A stretch of 64,000 nt of DNA, taken from positions 32,757,129 to 32,821,128 of the forward strand of contig NC_052016.1 of the NCBI RefSeq assembly GCF_015832195.1, given 5' to 3'. Below the pieces are notes generated by a model. It did not search any database. It saw nothing but the letters and a program-made list of their open reading frames with translations, and was not told where the DNA came from. This DNA comes from Motacilla alba alba. Its lineage: Eukaryota > Chordata > Aves > Passeriformes > Motacillidae. Below, one piece after another: positions 1 to 12,319 of the stretch; the first letter of the stretch is position 1; each line of letters begins with the position of its first letter. The position numbers and the translations under genes were made by a program.

Positions 1-1738
1 TGGAGAAGAGAGCTCATCAAGTGGCTTGGGGGGTAAACAAGTTGCCAAATAAAACTGGGCAATTCTCTGTCAAACCCAGCTTTGCCAGGTAAATTGTGAG
101 CTGGTAGTACTATACCTCAACAAAAATCTCTTCTCTGCCATGTCTGAAGCAGCAAGGAAAAGGTGGGTGGATGGCAGCAATCAGTTCCTGGAGCAGCACC
201 AGAAACTTGTCGATGCCATACAAGACCCCTGCTCTGACAGGGCATTCTCCATGTTTACCTAAACACTTCTTCCATCCTCAGAGTTGTAAATCTTCTCCAA
301 CACAAACTTTTTTAACAGGTGGGAGGAGAGTGAATACATTTTCCAGGCTTCAGTGAAAAAGCTGCATGAGTGGGAACATCACTTATAATGTTAAGGATTA
401 AAAATGGCTTCCTGTGGGGAATAAAGTGAACTATGGGTCTGCTGAAGATTTCTGGCATATTGAACAAACTGTACTGAAGCTCTAAACTAAAATATTTATA
501 ACAATATTTACCAGAGTTCATGTTAGACTTGGCTGGGGCAGAGCAGGTCCATTAGCAAAGAAGGAATGTGCACAGTGCTGGAGTCTGTCTGGGCTCAATA
601 AAAGATGAGCAAGGACGGGACTGCAAGCTCAATGGAGGGAGCTGGAATATCATTTGGTGTTGCCTTAGGCAAAGCACAAAGTCCACAAGAGAAGCAGTTC
701 TGCTAAGATGAGTCTAAGGATCGAGTATGACTGATACCAAGCTTGACAGGGAAAAGCTAATGGGATGTACAAGGATGGACAAGTACAAGGACTTGCCACT
801 CCAGACTGTGGGAAATTGTGTACATTGAGCAGGCTTATTTCAGATCATCCTTATAAAGCACTCACCAACTCTGTGTTTTGGCCAGTGTGAGTAGAAGACC
901 TGGAGAGGAAGCCCCAAGTATGTTCATAGCTCGCTAAAATTCAGTACTAGAAATAGAAATTTTACCTCCTGGATGACATCTCAAGTAGCTGGGCCATTTC
1001 CTAAGTAAGAGATGGTATTTCCTCGCTGCTGAAATGAGAGAGTTTTTGGAAAATCCTAGACATTGCAGGCAGTGCATAATCATTGTCCTGGCACAACAGA
1101 GAGGTGACTTTCCCAGTGGGGGTTTCTTTCCTTAAACATGTCCAGAAATGTGTTTGGTTCTTTACGCTTCTTAAAGTCTCAGCAGCACCTTCTTTAACTG
1201 CAGGGTGGAAAAATCCTAGTGTGCTCAACAAATTCAAAATCAAATGTTTTGACTGACACAGCGGGCTTGAACCAGAGACTGTCAGACATAAAAGCAGAAG
1301 GTAAGGAATCAAGTGGTTGCTCATCAGCAGACTGCAGAGCAGTCTGATAGCCGTGGAGGATTTTATGGATGCAGAGGCAAATTTTGAGGGGCATATGGAC
1401 CAAGAGGATATTTACTCCTTGAAACTACTCCTTAAAAGTCCTCTCTACTGCCAAGCAGAGAGGCTGCTGGAAGAACAGCTGTGATGGGTATAGGGAGTGT
1501 GCAATGGCCCATCACAGGCCACATCCATTCCCAGTGCAAATTTTCTATCTTCATTTGCTGCCCTAAGCTTTTGTGCAGATTGGTAAATATTACTCAGATA
1601 TTATATTCTGTGGTGAAGTGGACAATCTCTTTTCAAAATGCACCCAGTTTTTAAAGGCTTCATCTGGTGTAATGCAAGAAAAGAAAAAGAAAACATAGTT
1701 TCCATTTTTTTCTTTTTCAATATGGAAATTTTAATTTT
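1..1738. other. Unannotated non-coding stretch
   Basis: I see no gene, repeat family or RNA here. Open frames are at most about 107 codons, overlap on both strands and match nothing I recognise. The sequence is ordinary AT-leaning unique vertebrate DNA. Confidence 0.6.
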
Positions 1739-1761
1739 TTAAAAAAAAAAATCCAGTATCA

Positions 1762-1788
1762 GGAATATCAATATCCAATTGATATTCC
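1762..1788. repeat. Small inverted repeat (11-base arms)
   Basis: Arms 1762-1772 (GGAATATCAAT) and 1778-1788 (ATTGATATTCC) are perfect reverse complements around a 5-base spacer. They sit just after an A run at 1739-1751. The surrounding bases also repeat the word AATATCAATAT directly, so this is a local low-complexity AT structure. No element family is implied. Confidence 0.6.
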
Positions 1789-3095
1789 AATATCAATATT
1801 TGGAAACTGTCAACAGAATCCATGTATTATTATTTAAAAGAATAAAATTAAAAACAACTTTAAAATTTAAGAAAAGCAAGGTTTAATAAAGACCTATTAG
1901 ATTTTTTTTTCCTCCTTGTTTTTGGAAACCAAGCCTGGAAGACTTTCATTCAGTAAAAAGGGAAAAGGACTTCAGGATATTGCTCAAGGATTCAGGACCT
2001 TCAAAAGAGAAATGTAAGGAAACATCAAAGGCAGGTGTGTGCATGCATGAGTGTGCTGCCCGTGTGTCTATGCATGCCTCTCCTCTTTCTCAGGGGCACA
2101 GACACAGCTTGGCCCCTTGCCTCAACTTCATAATGAGTTACTGTTCCCTCTGATCTCTTTTCTTCAACCTTGGAAAAACAATTGTGTCACTGAGGTTGGG
2201 GCTTCAGTTGCCCACAGCTGTAAAGCTGTCCAGTTTTCTGAGATCTCTTGGGTTACTCTTGACCTGGGCTGCTATGCTACTTTCCCTGAGCTTTTCCTTT
2301 AATTATCACATATTGATTCAGCTTTTTTAGCAAATAACTGTTCACAAAGAAATGTTAAAGTCCATGAAAAAAACCAAAACACACTAACATTTCTTTACAT
2401 ATGAAAAAAAAAAAACCCTAAAATTTTAAAATCTTTCATATCTAGACAAACACATGAAACACCAGAGAAAACTGAAAAAAGAGGCCAATTTCAGTACAAA
2501 CATATGGTTCTCATGCCTGTCTGGGATGGGAAAGACAAATCTGGATTCCAGATATGACTATGGCAATACAGATCTTAGCTGTATTTCCCAACCTCCAGTA
2601 GCACAAGTTAATGCCACAAGCTAGTACCACATGCAGGTACTAGATGCTTGATATAAAATATTCCCAAATTCTAAAATGAAAAATTTTCTAGCTGGCAGTA
2701 CGCTTACATAAATACAGCCTAAATTTTATTGAATTAACATATCCCAACTAAACCGAACTGTAATAAACTAAACTAAATTAAGAGTCACCAGCTAATCCAC
2801 GCATTGCCAGCCAGATCTTCCAACAAAAAATTCTGGTATTGCCCAGGCGCTAGTAACAATGATGTAAACCCTCTTTTTAGCAACAACTAAAAAAGCCTGT
2901 CTGGGCAGAAGGTGCTGGTGGATCTGTGTCTGCCTATGGCCTTCTCACTGAGTTATGCCTGCTTGTGACCTTTACTTCTTTAGGTTGTGGTTAATGAATA
3001 GCTATTCACCAGGCAAACCTCACTTCAGCTGAGATTCTTTTGACAGCCATTAAATCCTATGTGGTTTTTTTTTATTTTCCCCTCATTTGTTACAG
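1789..3095. other. Unannotated non-coding stretch
   Basis: No supported gene. Pyrimidine-rich sequence at about 3065-3095 forms the candidate splice acceptor described in the next entry. Confidence 0.55.
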
Positions 3096-3162
3096 TGCTG
3101 TGCACACAGAATGGAGTGGCAGCTTTGAATTCAGCAATCACCAAGGCTTGGCATTGATCAAG
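3096..3162 (+). other. Candidate internal exon, unknown gene
   Basis: A 67-base segment lies between a strong splice acceptor and a consensus donor. The acceptor is a long T/C tract ending TTACAG at 3095; the donor is AAG followed by GTGAGT at 3163-3168. One frame is open: one leftover base, then 22 codons containing the words HTEWSGSF and NHQGLALIK, ending in phase 0. I do not recognise the peptide. The next two candidate exons downstream (5839-5859 and 5965-6156) are in compatible phase. Good splice sites around a short open segment arise by chance in 64 kb, so this may be a decoy exon or a lncRNA exon. Confidence 0.2.
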
Positions 3163-3168
3163 GTGAGT

Positions 3169-5139
3169 ATTTTCATTCAAGCATTCTTAAGACTCTTGTC
3201 AGTACCCAGCTGCTTCCTCACAGGCTCACAATAATCTCAGCACTATTTCTTTTGAATGAGATAAAAATAGCCCTTATTGATAAAGACTACTGGAAACAAA
3301 ACAGTAATTTTTGCCTAGAGAACTGGGTCAGTCCAATAGCTGGCTTTATAACACCAACATGAAGACTACTCCATGCCAGTGTGATGGAGCCATTACACAT
3401 CAGAGAATGCAAATGGACTGGTCAGTGAACAGATGAAGCAGAAAAGCAGCCCAGCTTTAAACCCTAGGCAGAGAAATTTACAGGAGAAAATTAAAAAAAA
3501 TATTCAAATGATTTCCATTAGCTGAGATGGTCTCCCAGCCCCAATATATCTATACCATGATAGCAGCAAGGACAGCGTAAGTAGACAAGAGGAAAGAACA
3601 AAAATGATGTTGACCTCTGCATAAAGATGCAGGTGGGGGCCCACAATTAGAAATTCAGAGCTGTGCCATGTTCTGCCTCTTAGATCTGAAGTTCCAGTTG
3701 GATCATGTTCGAAAAAAAGGTCAACCCCAAAGACACATCTGGCTGTAGAGCCAAAGAAACCTCAAGAGATGATAAGCTGAGTCCCAACACTAAAGTCAAT
3801 GTTAGGAATGCAAATAAGAAGAGTGCTCCTAAAAGGCATATTTGGACAATGGCCAAAACAAAAGAGTCTGATTCCCTCCATCCCACCATGTTATAAATCA
3901 GTCATGCTGCTGAAAAACGGCAGTACCACTGGGATGTGGACCCCGGTTACGCAAGAGTGGCAATGTGCAGGATACTCTCAGCTATGCTAGAGATGCTCAC
4001 ATCCCTCCTTGAAGACCCAGAGTTTGCAGGTTAAAGGACAAAAATGATCACTAGCAGAAGAGGAAAGAATTTCACAGAAGTCAGTGTGGTAACGCTCTCT
4101 GTGCCTGCTCTGAATTCTCCCCAAGAACAAGAACTTTGAGACTAATTTCGCCATAGCTCATGGGATGAATGTTGTCTATGTCTTCTGTGTAGAAATTATC
4201 TGGAAATGGTGTGTTGCTAGTTTAGTTTTATGAGCTCCTAGAACTATTCTTTGAATAATAATTGGCCTGAAGTACATCTGTTGAGGGAAGTTCAATATTC
4301 AGTATTCAGCTCAGGACAACAGCACATTGGATCTGGAAGAGGAGGGCTTGGGGGAAATGACTCCTTCCAGAGTCACGGCCACACCACATGTGGCAAACCA
4401 AGTTTAAAATAGCTGCAGACAGAGAGGAGATCTGTCATTTGGAAATTACTTGTGCGCTGTTTGAAGCAGCCGTTAGCTGTGCAGCAAACAGACTCTGCAA
4501 ATAGAATTGCTGTGTGCAACACAACCTGGGACTAATGTAACCTCCTGTTTCTGATTACCAGGACAAGCTCTGAAGCCTACCATCCACAGAAACTAATACC
4601 AAGGGCTAGGGAACAGGGAAAGTTTTATGGAACACAGGGCAACAGAAGCCAGTTTGCATTATTAAAATTAAATCTCCAAAAGGAATTGATTGTCTGTTCT
4701 TGATACAGAGAGCTAACTCTAATAAGATCTTTCATCATAAGGAGGCGTCCGCAAGGCTGGCTTTGGAGGAGAAAGTAATTCTGTGAATTTCTAACCATGA
4801 GAGAGAGAATTTAAATAAAAGTGGATATGCGTTTGCCTAGCTTTTGGGCAGCAACCAAAAAGAAGGGAAAACAAAATCTTCACTGATAATACAGTTTATT
4901 GAAATGGTTCCACACGGTAAGTTAAAGCAGACAAAAACAATGCTGAGGTGCAATGAGTCTGTTTTGCTTTGATTTCTTCCTAAATTAGCCATTCAGTTCT
5001 ATTAGAAGAGGAAATTTCAGCTAGACAAATTCTCTCCTTGACAATTGAGGCAGGATCTCAGGTCAGCCAAGCATATATTCCTTCAAAGTAAATAGTCTTA
5101 TAAAATGGTAGGACTGGCTAAAGGACTCAACTATGGCAC
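3169..5139. other. Unannotated non-coding stretch
   Basis: No supported gene or repeat. If the exon model at 3096-6156 is right, this is intron. Small overlapping open frames at 3680-3990 look like chance. Confidence 0.5.
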
Positions 5140-5260
5140 ACTCCTTTTCCTGCTCCATGGGGAAGTCACTCTATCTCTCTTCCCCACAGACATAATAATA
5201 TTTCCTTGCACTTTAATTCTTATGACTCTCCCAAGGCTTGCAGCACTGGACTTGGTCTCT
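5140..5260 (+). repeat. Possible MIR-like SINE fossil
   Basis: The segment reads like the 3' half of a MIR/CORE-type tRNA-derived SINE. A GGAAGTCACT word at about 5161 is followed by a CTCTCT-CCCCAC stretch and then ATAATAATATTTCC, the order seen in MIR consensus after its tRNA-like part. The copy is highly diverged and assigned from memory of the consensus only. A RepeatMasker run with amniote SINEs would decide. Confidence 0.35.
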
Positions 5261-5838
5261 CTGGGTAGGCAGGATATTGGCAGCTCAGTCCACTGACAGT
5301 GAGGTGAATACCCTTAGGAGGTGGTGTATTGCCGCTGGTACTGCATTTTACATTTGCAGCAATAAGAGCAAGTCTGCAAAGCTGGCCTTCCCTGGCCTTT
5401 TCTCACAAGCTGCTGTTCTGAAAGGTTTTGCTTTGGGCCAAATAAAATAATTTGTGTCAAGTGAAATGCTGTTTTCCATCTTTTTCTCCTCTTATATGAA
5501 AAAGAAGAGCAACTGAACAAGAGGCAAACCAACCAACACAAAGAGGATTTGGTTCAATACATGCCAGTTTTTCTATCTCCAAATGTTTTGTTTCAGAAGC
5601 CAAAGAGAACAATACTTGCACAGCTTTAACCCTAACCAGAAGAGTTCATTACGGAACTGGTGGCAGTCTGCACACTATATAGACATGAACTTAAACTACA
5701 CACATTTTAATTTGAGCAATTATGTTCTCTGGGCCTAATTCCCACTAGTTTAATTTGGATATTTTCTGTCATCACTTGTTGTACCCAACAGTTGTAAAAT
5801 GTAACCATGCACTATTAAACAGCTGCTGCCTTCCACAG

Positions 5839-5859
5839 GTGGCTGCCTTTCAGAATGAG
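5839..5859 (+). other. Candidate 21-base microexon, unknown gene
   Basis: Seven codons (VAAFQNE in the frame continued from 3096-3162) lie between an acceptor ending CTTCCACAG at 5838 and a donor GAG|GTGAGG at 5860. Exon length is a multiple of three, so the frame is kept. The following putative intron is only 105 bases, short but plausible for a bird. This piece would not be credible alone. It is listed because it joins in frame to the segments on both sides. Confidence 0.12.
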
Positions 5860-5964
5860 GTGAGGATGTCTCCTGTATTGCACAGAGGAGTTGTGAGGTT
5901 TAATTCATTCATGTTTGTGAACAGCTCTGAAAGCTTCATTTAAAACCTGCTGTATTCTTTGCAG

Positions 5965-6156
5965 GCTACATTTCCCAAAGGGAAAGAGTGCAAAGCAAAA
6001 TGGCAGCTTTCACAGACAGACACAGGACACATCTACATCCAGACTGATCCTAAAAAAAATATTCCTCTGTATTGCGCTGGAAAGCTCTGCTACACTGCAT
6101 GTTGTGCATATGCATTTTCAATATATACTATGCATCCTATGCATGTATTTCAATAG
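5965..6156 (+). other. Candidate terminal exon, unknown gene
   Basis: An acceptor with the sequence TATTCTTTGCAG ends at 5964. From 5965 the phase-0 frame stays open for 63 codons to a TAG at 6154-6156. The peptide is lysine-rich and hydrophilic at first (it contains KGKECKAKW and HIYIQTDPKK), then cysteine- and aromatic-rich (LYCAGKLCYTACCAYAF). An AATAAA lies 19 bases after the stop. I recognise no domain or family. It could be the last coding exon of a fast-evolving gene, a lncRNA exon, or chance. Confidence 0.18.
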
Positions 6157-6174
6157 AAACATACATCATGTTTC

Positions 6175-6180
6175 AATAAA
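6175..6180 (+). other. AATAAA polyadenylation-signal word
   Basis: AATAAA lies 19 bases after the TAG ending the candidate exon 5965-6156; a second AATAAA-containing word follows near 6298. The hexamer is frequent in AT-rich DNA, so it supports the exon model only weakly. Confidence 0.25.
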
Positions 6181-6744
6181 TTCAGTATTAAGTCCAATAG
6201 TTTTGACCCATGTTCATTCTCAGGTTCACTACTGTTATTAGCACAAGAAAAAATGCAGTACTGGACACCCAAGAAGATTTTATGTACAATTATTATGAAA
6301 TAAAAGCTATGTGAGGAATTCTTTCAGGTCTTGGGCATGTCTTCTGCTTCTTCATTGTTCAATACCACTACAACTATGAACAATTTCTAGGCATACGGTG
6401 ACACTTATTTGATATAACTGCAGTACTGAATCAACAGCCTATATCCTGACTGGGATTTACTGCTGTGTTGGAAGCTGCGTGGACATGAGTACTTTTTCTC
6501 CTGGGTCAACCCCTTCAACCATGTCAATTTGATCAAACATTTTGTCCCTTGCTTGAAAGTGTACAGCAGGGAAGATCCGGTTACACTGGAACTTGCTCAC
6601 AAACTAGAGCTACTGGGTACCAAGTCACTTCAGCACTCATGTCCACCTTCATCCATAAGCCATGTAAGACAACAAGCTACTTTATCCTACTCTTCCTCTG
6701 TGATGTGACTGAAGGATGATAAGGACAAGCCTCGGGATCTTCAG

Positions 6745-6812
6745 ATGGAGGGAGCAGGCAGGGAAGGAGAGAAAGGCAGAGAGGAAGAAAGGGAGGCATG
6801 GAGAGGCAGACA
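6745..6812. repeat. Purine-rich (GA) tract
   Basis: Nearly uninterrupted G/A sequence with GGAGAGAAAGGCAGAGAGG-type words. This is low-complexity DNA with no element identity. Confidence 0.65.
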
Positions 6813-7441
6813 GGTCTCCATTACTTATTTCTGGACCTTGATAACAGACCTCTTGGAGAAAGGGTACCTTGTATCTCCACAGTATAGTAGCTGATCTCAA
6901 CCTTTTTTACAAAGGTCCTCTCGGAAAGCCTCAAAGACTATAAGCTGTTCAGGGGAGAGCTAGTTTCCAGGGAGCTATAATAAATGTTGATCCATGGCCA
7001 CCATCCAGGGTAGTTCCCTTTCAGTCTGGATAGCATTTTCTAGCTACAAAGGTACATTAAAGCCCAACCACGCATCACAGCCTCTCTGCTTGTGCCCTCC
7101 AGGCACGCAGGGCTGAACCTGTGCCCCAGCTATCAATTCCAGCTCTGCTTGCCAGGCTGTTTTCAACACTTGCATTAACACTTCATGTTACTTTCTTGCT
7201 CTTTTGCTCCTGTTCACATGCAGAAAATTCTAGATAGTCCATTCAGAACCTTGTGACTCAGGCCATAGACAACACTCACATTTGCCTGCTTTTCCTGTAA
7301 CAGGAAAGCAATGTAGCTATTTCACAGTTAGACTGGGCAACAACAAAAATTAATTAATTATGGACTTTGCATAAAACCAGCAGAGAAGTATGTCATACCC
7401 TCCAGAGAGGGCAAATGTTAGGAAGTTTAGGAGCCCTTTGT

Positions 7442-7680
7442 GCTTCACAGGAAGGAGACAGTCAGAGAAGGACAAGAGAAAAGTGGGAAGGGAGACCAGG
7501 TGGGAGAAATGGAGAGCAGCTCATTTAGGTGCGCCCTGCAGACAAAGTGGCAGGCAAGTGAAAAAGCAGAGGGGAGAGCAAGAGAGATAGTGAGAAGAAG
7601 GGAAAGGGGCCACTGAGAAATTGAGACAGTACACAGGTACAGAAAGAGATCAGAACTGGGAGCAGGATGGAAAGAGCTGA
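7442..7680. repeat. Purine-rich region
   Basis: Long stretch dominated by G and A (words such as GGGAAGGGAGACC and GAAGAAGGGAAAGGGG) with few interruptions. It creates artificial lysine/arginine-rich or phenylalanine/serine-rich frames on the two strands. Confidence 0.6.
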
Positions 7681-7739
7681 AGACTAAAAGGGGTGTTTCA
7701 TTTGTATTTTCATCTGATCCAAAAATGTGCTCGCATACC

Positions 7740-7761
7740 AAAAAAAAAAAAAAAAAAAAAA
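7740..7761. repeat. Poly(A) run, 22 bases
   Basis: Uninterrupted run of 22 A. There is no recognisable retroelement body on either side, so it is called a simple repeat and not a retroposon tail. Confidence 0.85.
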
Positions 7762-8555
7762 TTGCCAGCTTAGAGAAAGAACAGCTCAGACAGCAATGAA
7801 AGTGGTTTTGACAGAACAGCCAACTTAGGAAAGAGCTGTCTGCATAAGTGATCAGCTCAAACCACAGTGACAACTTGCACGGTCCAACCTTCCCTCTGAT
7901 CCAGACTCTCTGGTCCTGGCTTCACTGACTGAAGTAACTGGGTCACCACCATTTCCCGAGGGTGGTTATTCCGATTTCTCAGACTCACAATGTGGTTATG
8001 GGGATGCACCAGCCCTCTCAGTGCAAACACAGGGCTTTCTAACCTGCCTGGCGTGGCAATTTCCTTCATGGACATGGTCCAGATTTGTTTCAAGTTTTGT
8101 TTAACTTTAATAGCTCAAGTTTACCCTTGAAAGATCAGAGGAGAAGAGGTGGTCTTAGACTGACAGAAAGGAGTCAATGAGCCTCCTTTCATTAGATAAT
8201 GATTCTGCCTGCATTGTACTCACATTTACCTGGATGCCCCTTCCATACAGTAAAATAGTTCGGTTTGGCTCTGTGTGTACGTTAAGGGAAGAAATAGATC
8301 AAATTCAAGAAAGTGCTGAACACTCCTGCCCTTTGCTTTGTTGGTTATTTTTCCTCCCTGGCAACTGGCCTCCCTCCGAGAATGCTGGCTTGCAGATGAA
8401 ATGAAGTACAATACAACTGTATTTTGTATAGCATCTCTCAAGTAAACAGGATCACAACTGCTCTGCAGGCTAAGTGATAAAAAACAGCACAGAGAGAAGG
8501 AAATTAAGAGACAGAAATGATGGAAGAAAACCAGCTGCTTCCAGAGGAAGGAAGC

Positions 8556-8720
8556 ACAGGTCTGTGGCTAAGGCTCTGGGTTGGGAAATGGCAGGCACAG
8601 GCTTAGCTCTTAGAGCTGCCAGACATCATGCTTTGACCTTGAACAACCTGCTTGCCCTTACCAGGGCTCAGTTTCCAGTGCAAGACTTCTGCTTGTTAAC
8701 TCTTCACTGCCTTGGTAAGT
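8556..8720 (+). repeat. MIR-like SINE fossil
   Basis: The order of words follows the MIR consensus. It begins with a GTGGCTAAGGCTCTGG-like start, then TAGCTCTTAGAGCTGCCAGAC, then TGACCTTGAACAACCTGCTT (8634 onward), and then CTCAGTTTCC at 8667-8676. In MIR these correspond to the tRNA-derived region, the TGTGACCTTGGGCAAGTCACTT segment and the CCTCAGTTTCC core. The copy is diverged with small insertions. A candidate splice donor GTAAGT follows at 8715, so the SINE could also be exonised, but nothing else supports that. Confidence 0.5.
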
Positions 8721-11700
8721 CAGAAATTACCGCATTGAAATCTGTGGAGTGCGCTGACACTACCCTGGCAAGGACTTACATGGTTGAATGGGTAGAAGCA
8801 TACTAAAAGGTAGTGGCACACAGAGGGATTTGAATCTTTCAGTATGCCAATACTTAAAAAGAATCACAGTAACTCACTGAGCCTGATGATGCTACTGAAA
8901 CAATTTAGCAAATAGTGGTGAAACAAAGGGGTGAGAAGCAAATTTCACTGCAGAAGGACAGCCTTGTCTCATACCCAGTGTGACAGGAGGAAGTGGCTGC
9001 CATTCTATGCCTTAAAAGCAGTTTCACTCTAGGGACAGATATTAAGGAATCGAGTAGCTGCCAGTGACAGAACTGTCTGAGCATGTTAAATTTGGGTAGC
9101 ATGTGGTACGGTGGTCATTTATAACCATGACGCTAACAGTACAAAACATATTGCTTATCACTATCAGAGGGTTGGGAAGGATGGCTAGAAAAATGCCTTG
9201 CAATCTGCTGCTGAGCAGCTCAAATACGGAAAAGCATGAGAAGTGATGACCCAAATGGCTAATGAACATGTTTCATTACATGTTGACTGTGAACAGCAGG
9301 CTGACATAATACCTTTCAAAATAAGACATGATTTTGAAAGCACTTTCTTTTTTTCTTTTTTTTTTTTTTTGAGCAACCTACTTGTCTGTTTCAGAGAAGA
9401 AGGGGCTGGTGTGCTCTTCAGCCTGGCTGTGGAGAGGAGAAGCTCAGGCATACCTCAAAAATACTAATTTCTTGAGATCCATCCATTTCCCTCTGTATTC
9501 AACACCCTTCAGAATAAGGTGCATAACTAACAACACATGGACAGAAAAAGGGAAGGCACAAGCAGGTGTTGGCTGGGACATCTCCTTTTCAAAGGACAGA
9601 TGGGGGAAAAACTTAGATATCAAAAGTTAGTTCCTTGCTTCTCTATATGGGACTTGAGTAGCTCTCCTCCCTAATTTTCCTTCCATTTCCATGTCCATTA
9701 TCCTTTTCCCATCCTGTAGTTCAGAGCAGAGCAAATTAGAGTGATTAGATGCTGAGGGAGAGCCTTGCAGAGAACCAAGGGGAAGCTGCTGGTCCAGGTT
9801 GGTGCTGCCCCTGGAAGCAATGCACCAAGGGTTGAGCCACCCAGAGCATCCCGCTGCAGGGAGGCTGGCTGCTGCCTCCCTGCTTTGCTGCCACATTTTT
9901 CCCTGCCCATTAGCCACAGGATTCATATAACTTACGCAATGCTGAGTGGGACCTGACCCCAAATAGCACAGAGGGGACTCCAAGGCAGGAGACTGCTGAC
10001 AGTGCACAGAGGACCCTGCAGTCCACCCCTGCCTATCTACAGAGTGGCAAGACCCTGGAAAAGTCACGGCACCAGGCTCATAGGACACCTTACATAGGAC
10101 ACCTTTCCTCCTCTCCCCCCAAGGCCCCAGGTGAGACCCAGCTCATGGAGCATGAGCACCGTTTCCCTCAGCTTCCAGAAGTAGCGTGCATGAAGTCACA
10201 TACATCACATGTGCATCTCCATAGCAACAAGATCAGGCCTGGTGTGGAAAATACGGGGCAACAGAAAATATGAGGGAGAGGGCTCTGCAGATAAGGGACA
10301 GCTGCTTCTGCCTTGGCTGGTACCAGGCAGCCAAGCTGGTAACAGGCAGGCTGTTAGGAGGAATGGGTGGGAGTGACGTCCACCTCTGCCACTGTTGGGG
10401 CAGAGAGAGGCCTGTATATTGAGCTCCTTCTGCATGCCAGACATTAGAGATTTTATTATTTAATTGCAAAACCACATTGGTCCGAGAGCCCAAATCACAG
10501 CTGCACTGAGGTCTTCATCTTTACACTGGCATTTAAACCTTTGTCCCTGGCTGCAACAGAGTCTGAGATCAACACCCCTGGGACCCTCCTCTACCCCATT
10601 CCCATTGTTCAGAATGTGGCAAGAAATTTAGAGCTGCTGCTATGCCTGAAAAGTAGCCTCCATTGTCTTCTCCTCAAGTGTTCCCCAAGTGGATAAGTAG
10701 CAAAAATCATTAGAAAGCCAAAATGCTGACACTTTGAGGAAAACCTTCTTTCAGGGGCGTAAGTACTATCGGGACCAGATCACATATCTTGATCTAGTAG
10801 TACACATGACCCAGATTTTCATGCTGACTCCTTCTGACCAAGGCTCTACAGAAATGATTAAGAAACTGCTACCAGTTGTCACTAAGGGGAAGGAGGCTCT
10901 TTAAAAGACAGCAGAAAGTTTTGGCATTGAGAGGAGCTCAAGTCTGATCTAGCCCCTCCGGGTGAACGTAAATTATTTTTTATGCATCTTTCATTACCTT
11001 ATTTAGTGAAGGCAAATTAGACCAGAATCAAATGCTGTGGCCATCCTGCCTTCTTCCCTGCCACCCTCACAGATGGGACCATCTGTATAGTTTGCATCCT
11101 GGAAGAACCATGTCTTAGCAAATGATGTCTTTCTCCATGGCCTGGCTTTAAATTCAGTATTTCAGCCTCTGTCAGCAACATCTAGACTCCATCCCTCCTT
11201 GACTGTGCTCATGGCACTGCTTCTTGCAGTAAGGCAATCAGAGTACAAGCTTTTTTCCAGATTCCCTGCTTAACCTCAGGCAGACCTGTGTGGCTTTAAG
11301 TAGCATATTACAGTAATGAGGGGCCATGATTATTTCTAAGAATATGCCTTCCTTCCCATTAGTAACCCCCCATGATAAGCAGCTCTATCTTTTCTGCTGC
11401 CACCAGTCACTAGCAGGCCATTGGGGCCACAAAAGGAGGACAGAGCAGCCTGTCATAAAGAAAAAGTGAGAGGAGCACATAAACTGGGAGAGAAGGTGGG
11501 GGAAGGAATAAGCATTGACAGTCAAAATGCGAAAAAGATTAAATGCAATTTTTCTTCAAATGCCTGGAGACAAGACAGATCTCCCGGCTCCCTTCCCCTC
11601 CCTTGCCCTCCTGCCTGAAAAGAGAAGAGGTAGTTAACGTAGGAAAGCCCCTCACATAAACCCTGACAGCCACATATTCAGAAACTGATGGCATTTCCCT

Positions 11701-12319
11701 AAACACTGTTTGTAAAATGGTAATTATCCAGCAGGCAGTGACAGCTGGCACTTAGCACTGAGAGAGAACATAAGCGGACAAGAAGAAAGGGATCCTGCCG
11801 TAACTGAACAAAGGGTAAAGAGATATATAAAACATAATCAGAAAAATACAGAAATTGCTGGCTGTGCTAATAGGTCACCTCAGCTTCCTGGTTCATCTTG
11901 AATGCAGGTTCAGACTGACATCCTTCAAATCATTCCACTGGCAACAGCACTTCTGAGGGGCTCAGCAGCAGCAGCAAACCCAAGGAGTTGAGCAGCTTTT
12001 AGTGAGCATAGGGGTGCAAATCTGATGGCCAGCTTTATCACCAAGTGTCTAGAGCACCTGTTTTCCAACTCATGTCACAAGATCAGCTGTTGGAAATGAA
12101 AGTTCTGGGTAAACATCTCCTCCCTACTTCAGACCAACTCAGCTATGCCACAACATGGCAAAATTGAGTCCTTCACTGGAAGCATTTAGACTGGACAAAG
12201 CACCAGGCAATGTGCTTGAGTTGGACAGGGACATGTCTAGGCAGATCTTCTACTCCTTTGCTGTTAAAAAAAAAAATCCACTTCTGGGATTCTTCTTAGG
12301 GCAATGGAGAAGCCTGTCA
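8721..12319. other. Unannotated non-coding stretch
   Basis: No supported gene. A T-rich run lies at 9344-9370. The minus-strand frame at 9627-10088 (153 codons) overlaps plus-strand frames, has no domain I recognise and is probably chance in moderately GC-rich DNA. A weak CR1-tail resemblance at about 12150-12270 is discussed under rejected items. Confidence 0.55.
9344..9370. repeat. T-rich simple repeat
   Basis: C/T run dominated by T, ending in 15 or more consecutive T before GAGCAACC. Simple low-complexity sequence. Confidence 0.75.

Larger units (their letters stand above)
6200..8555. other. Unannotated non-coding stretch with purine tracts
   Basis: No supported gene. It contains two purine-rich tracts and an A run, listed separately. 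The 142-codon minus-strand frame at 7445-7873 is low-complexity translation of the purine tract and A run, not a gene. Confidence 0.6.

Noticed and set aside
7445..7873. 142-codon minus-strand frame as a membrane protein
   Set aside because: Its hydrophobic, serine-rich content is the antisense translation of a purine tract and the A22 run.
9627..10088. 153-codon minus-strand frame as a gene
   Set aside because: No recognisable domain, overlapped by other frames, and composition looks like ordinary moderately GC-rich DNA.
12150..12270. CR1 3'-tail resemblance (TTTAGACTGGACAAAGCACC...)
   Set aside because: Only scattered words fit, without the diagnostic central block; I could not separate it from chance by eye.
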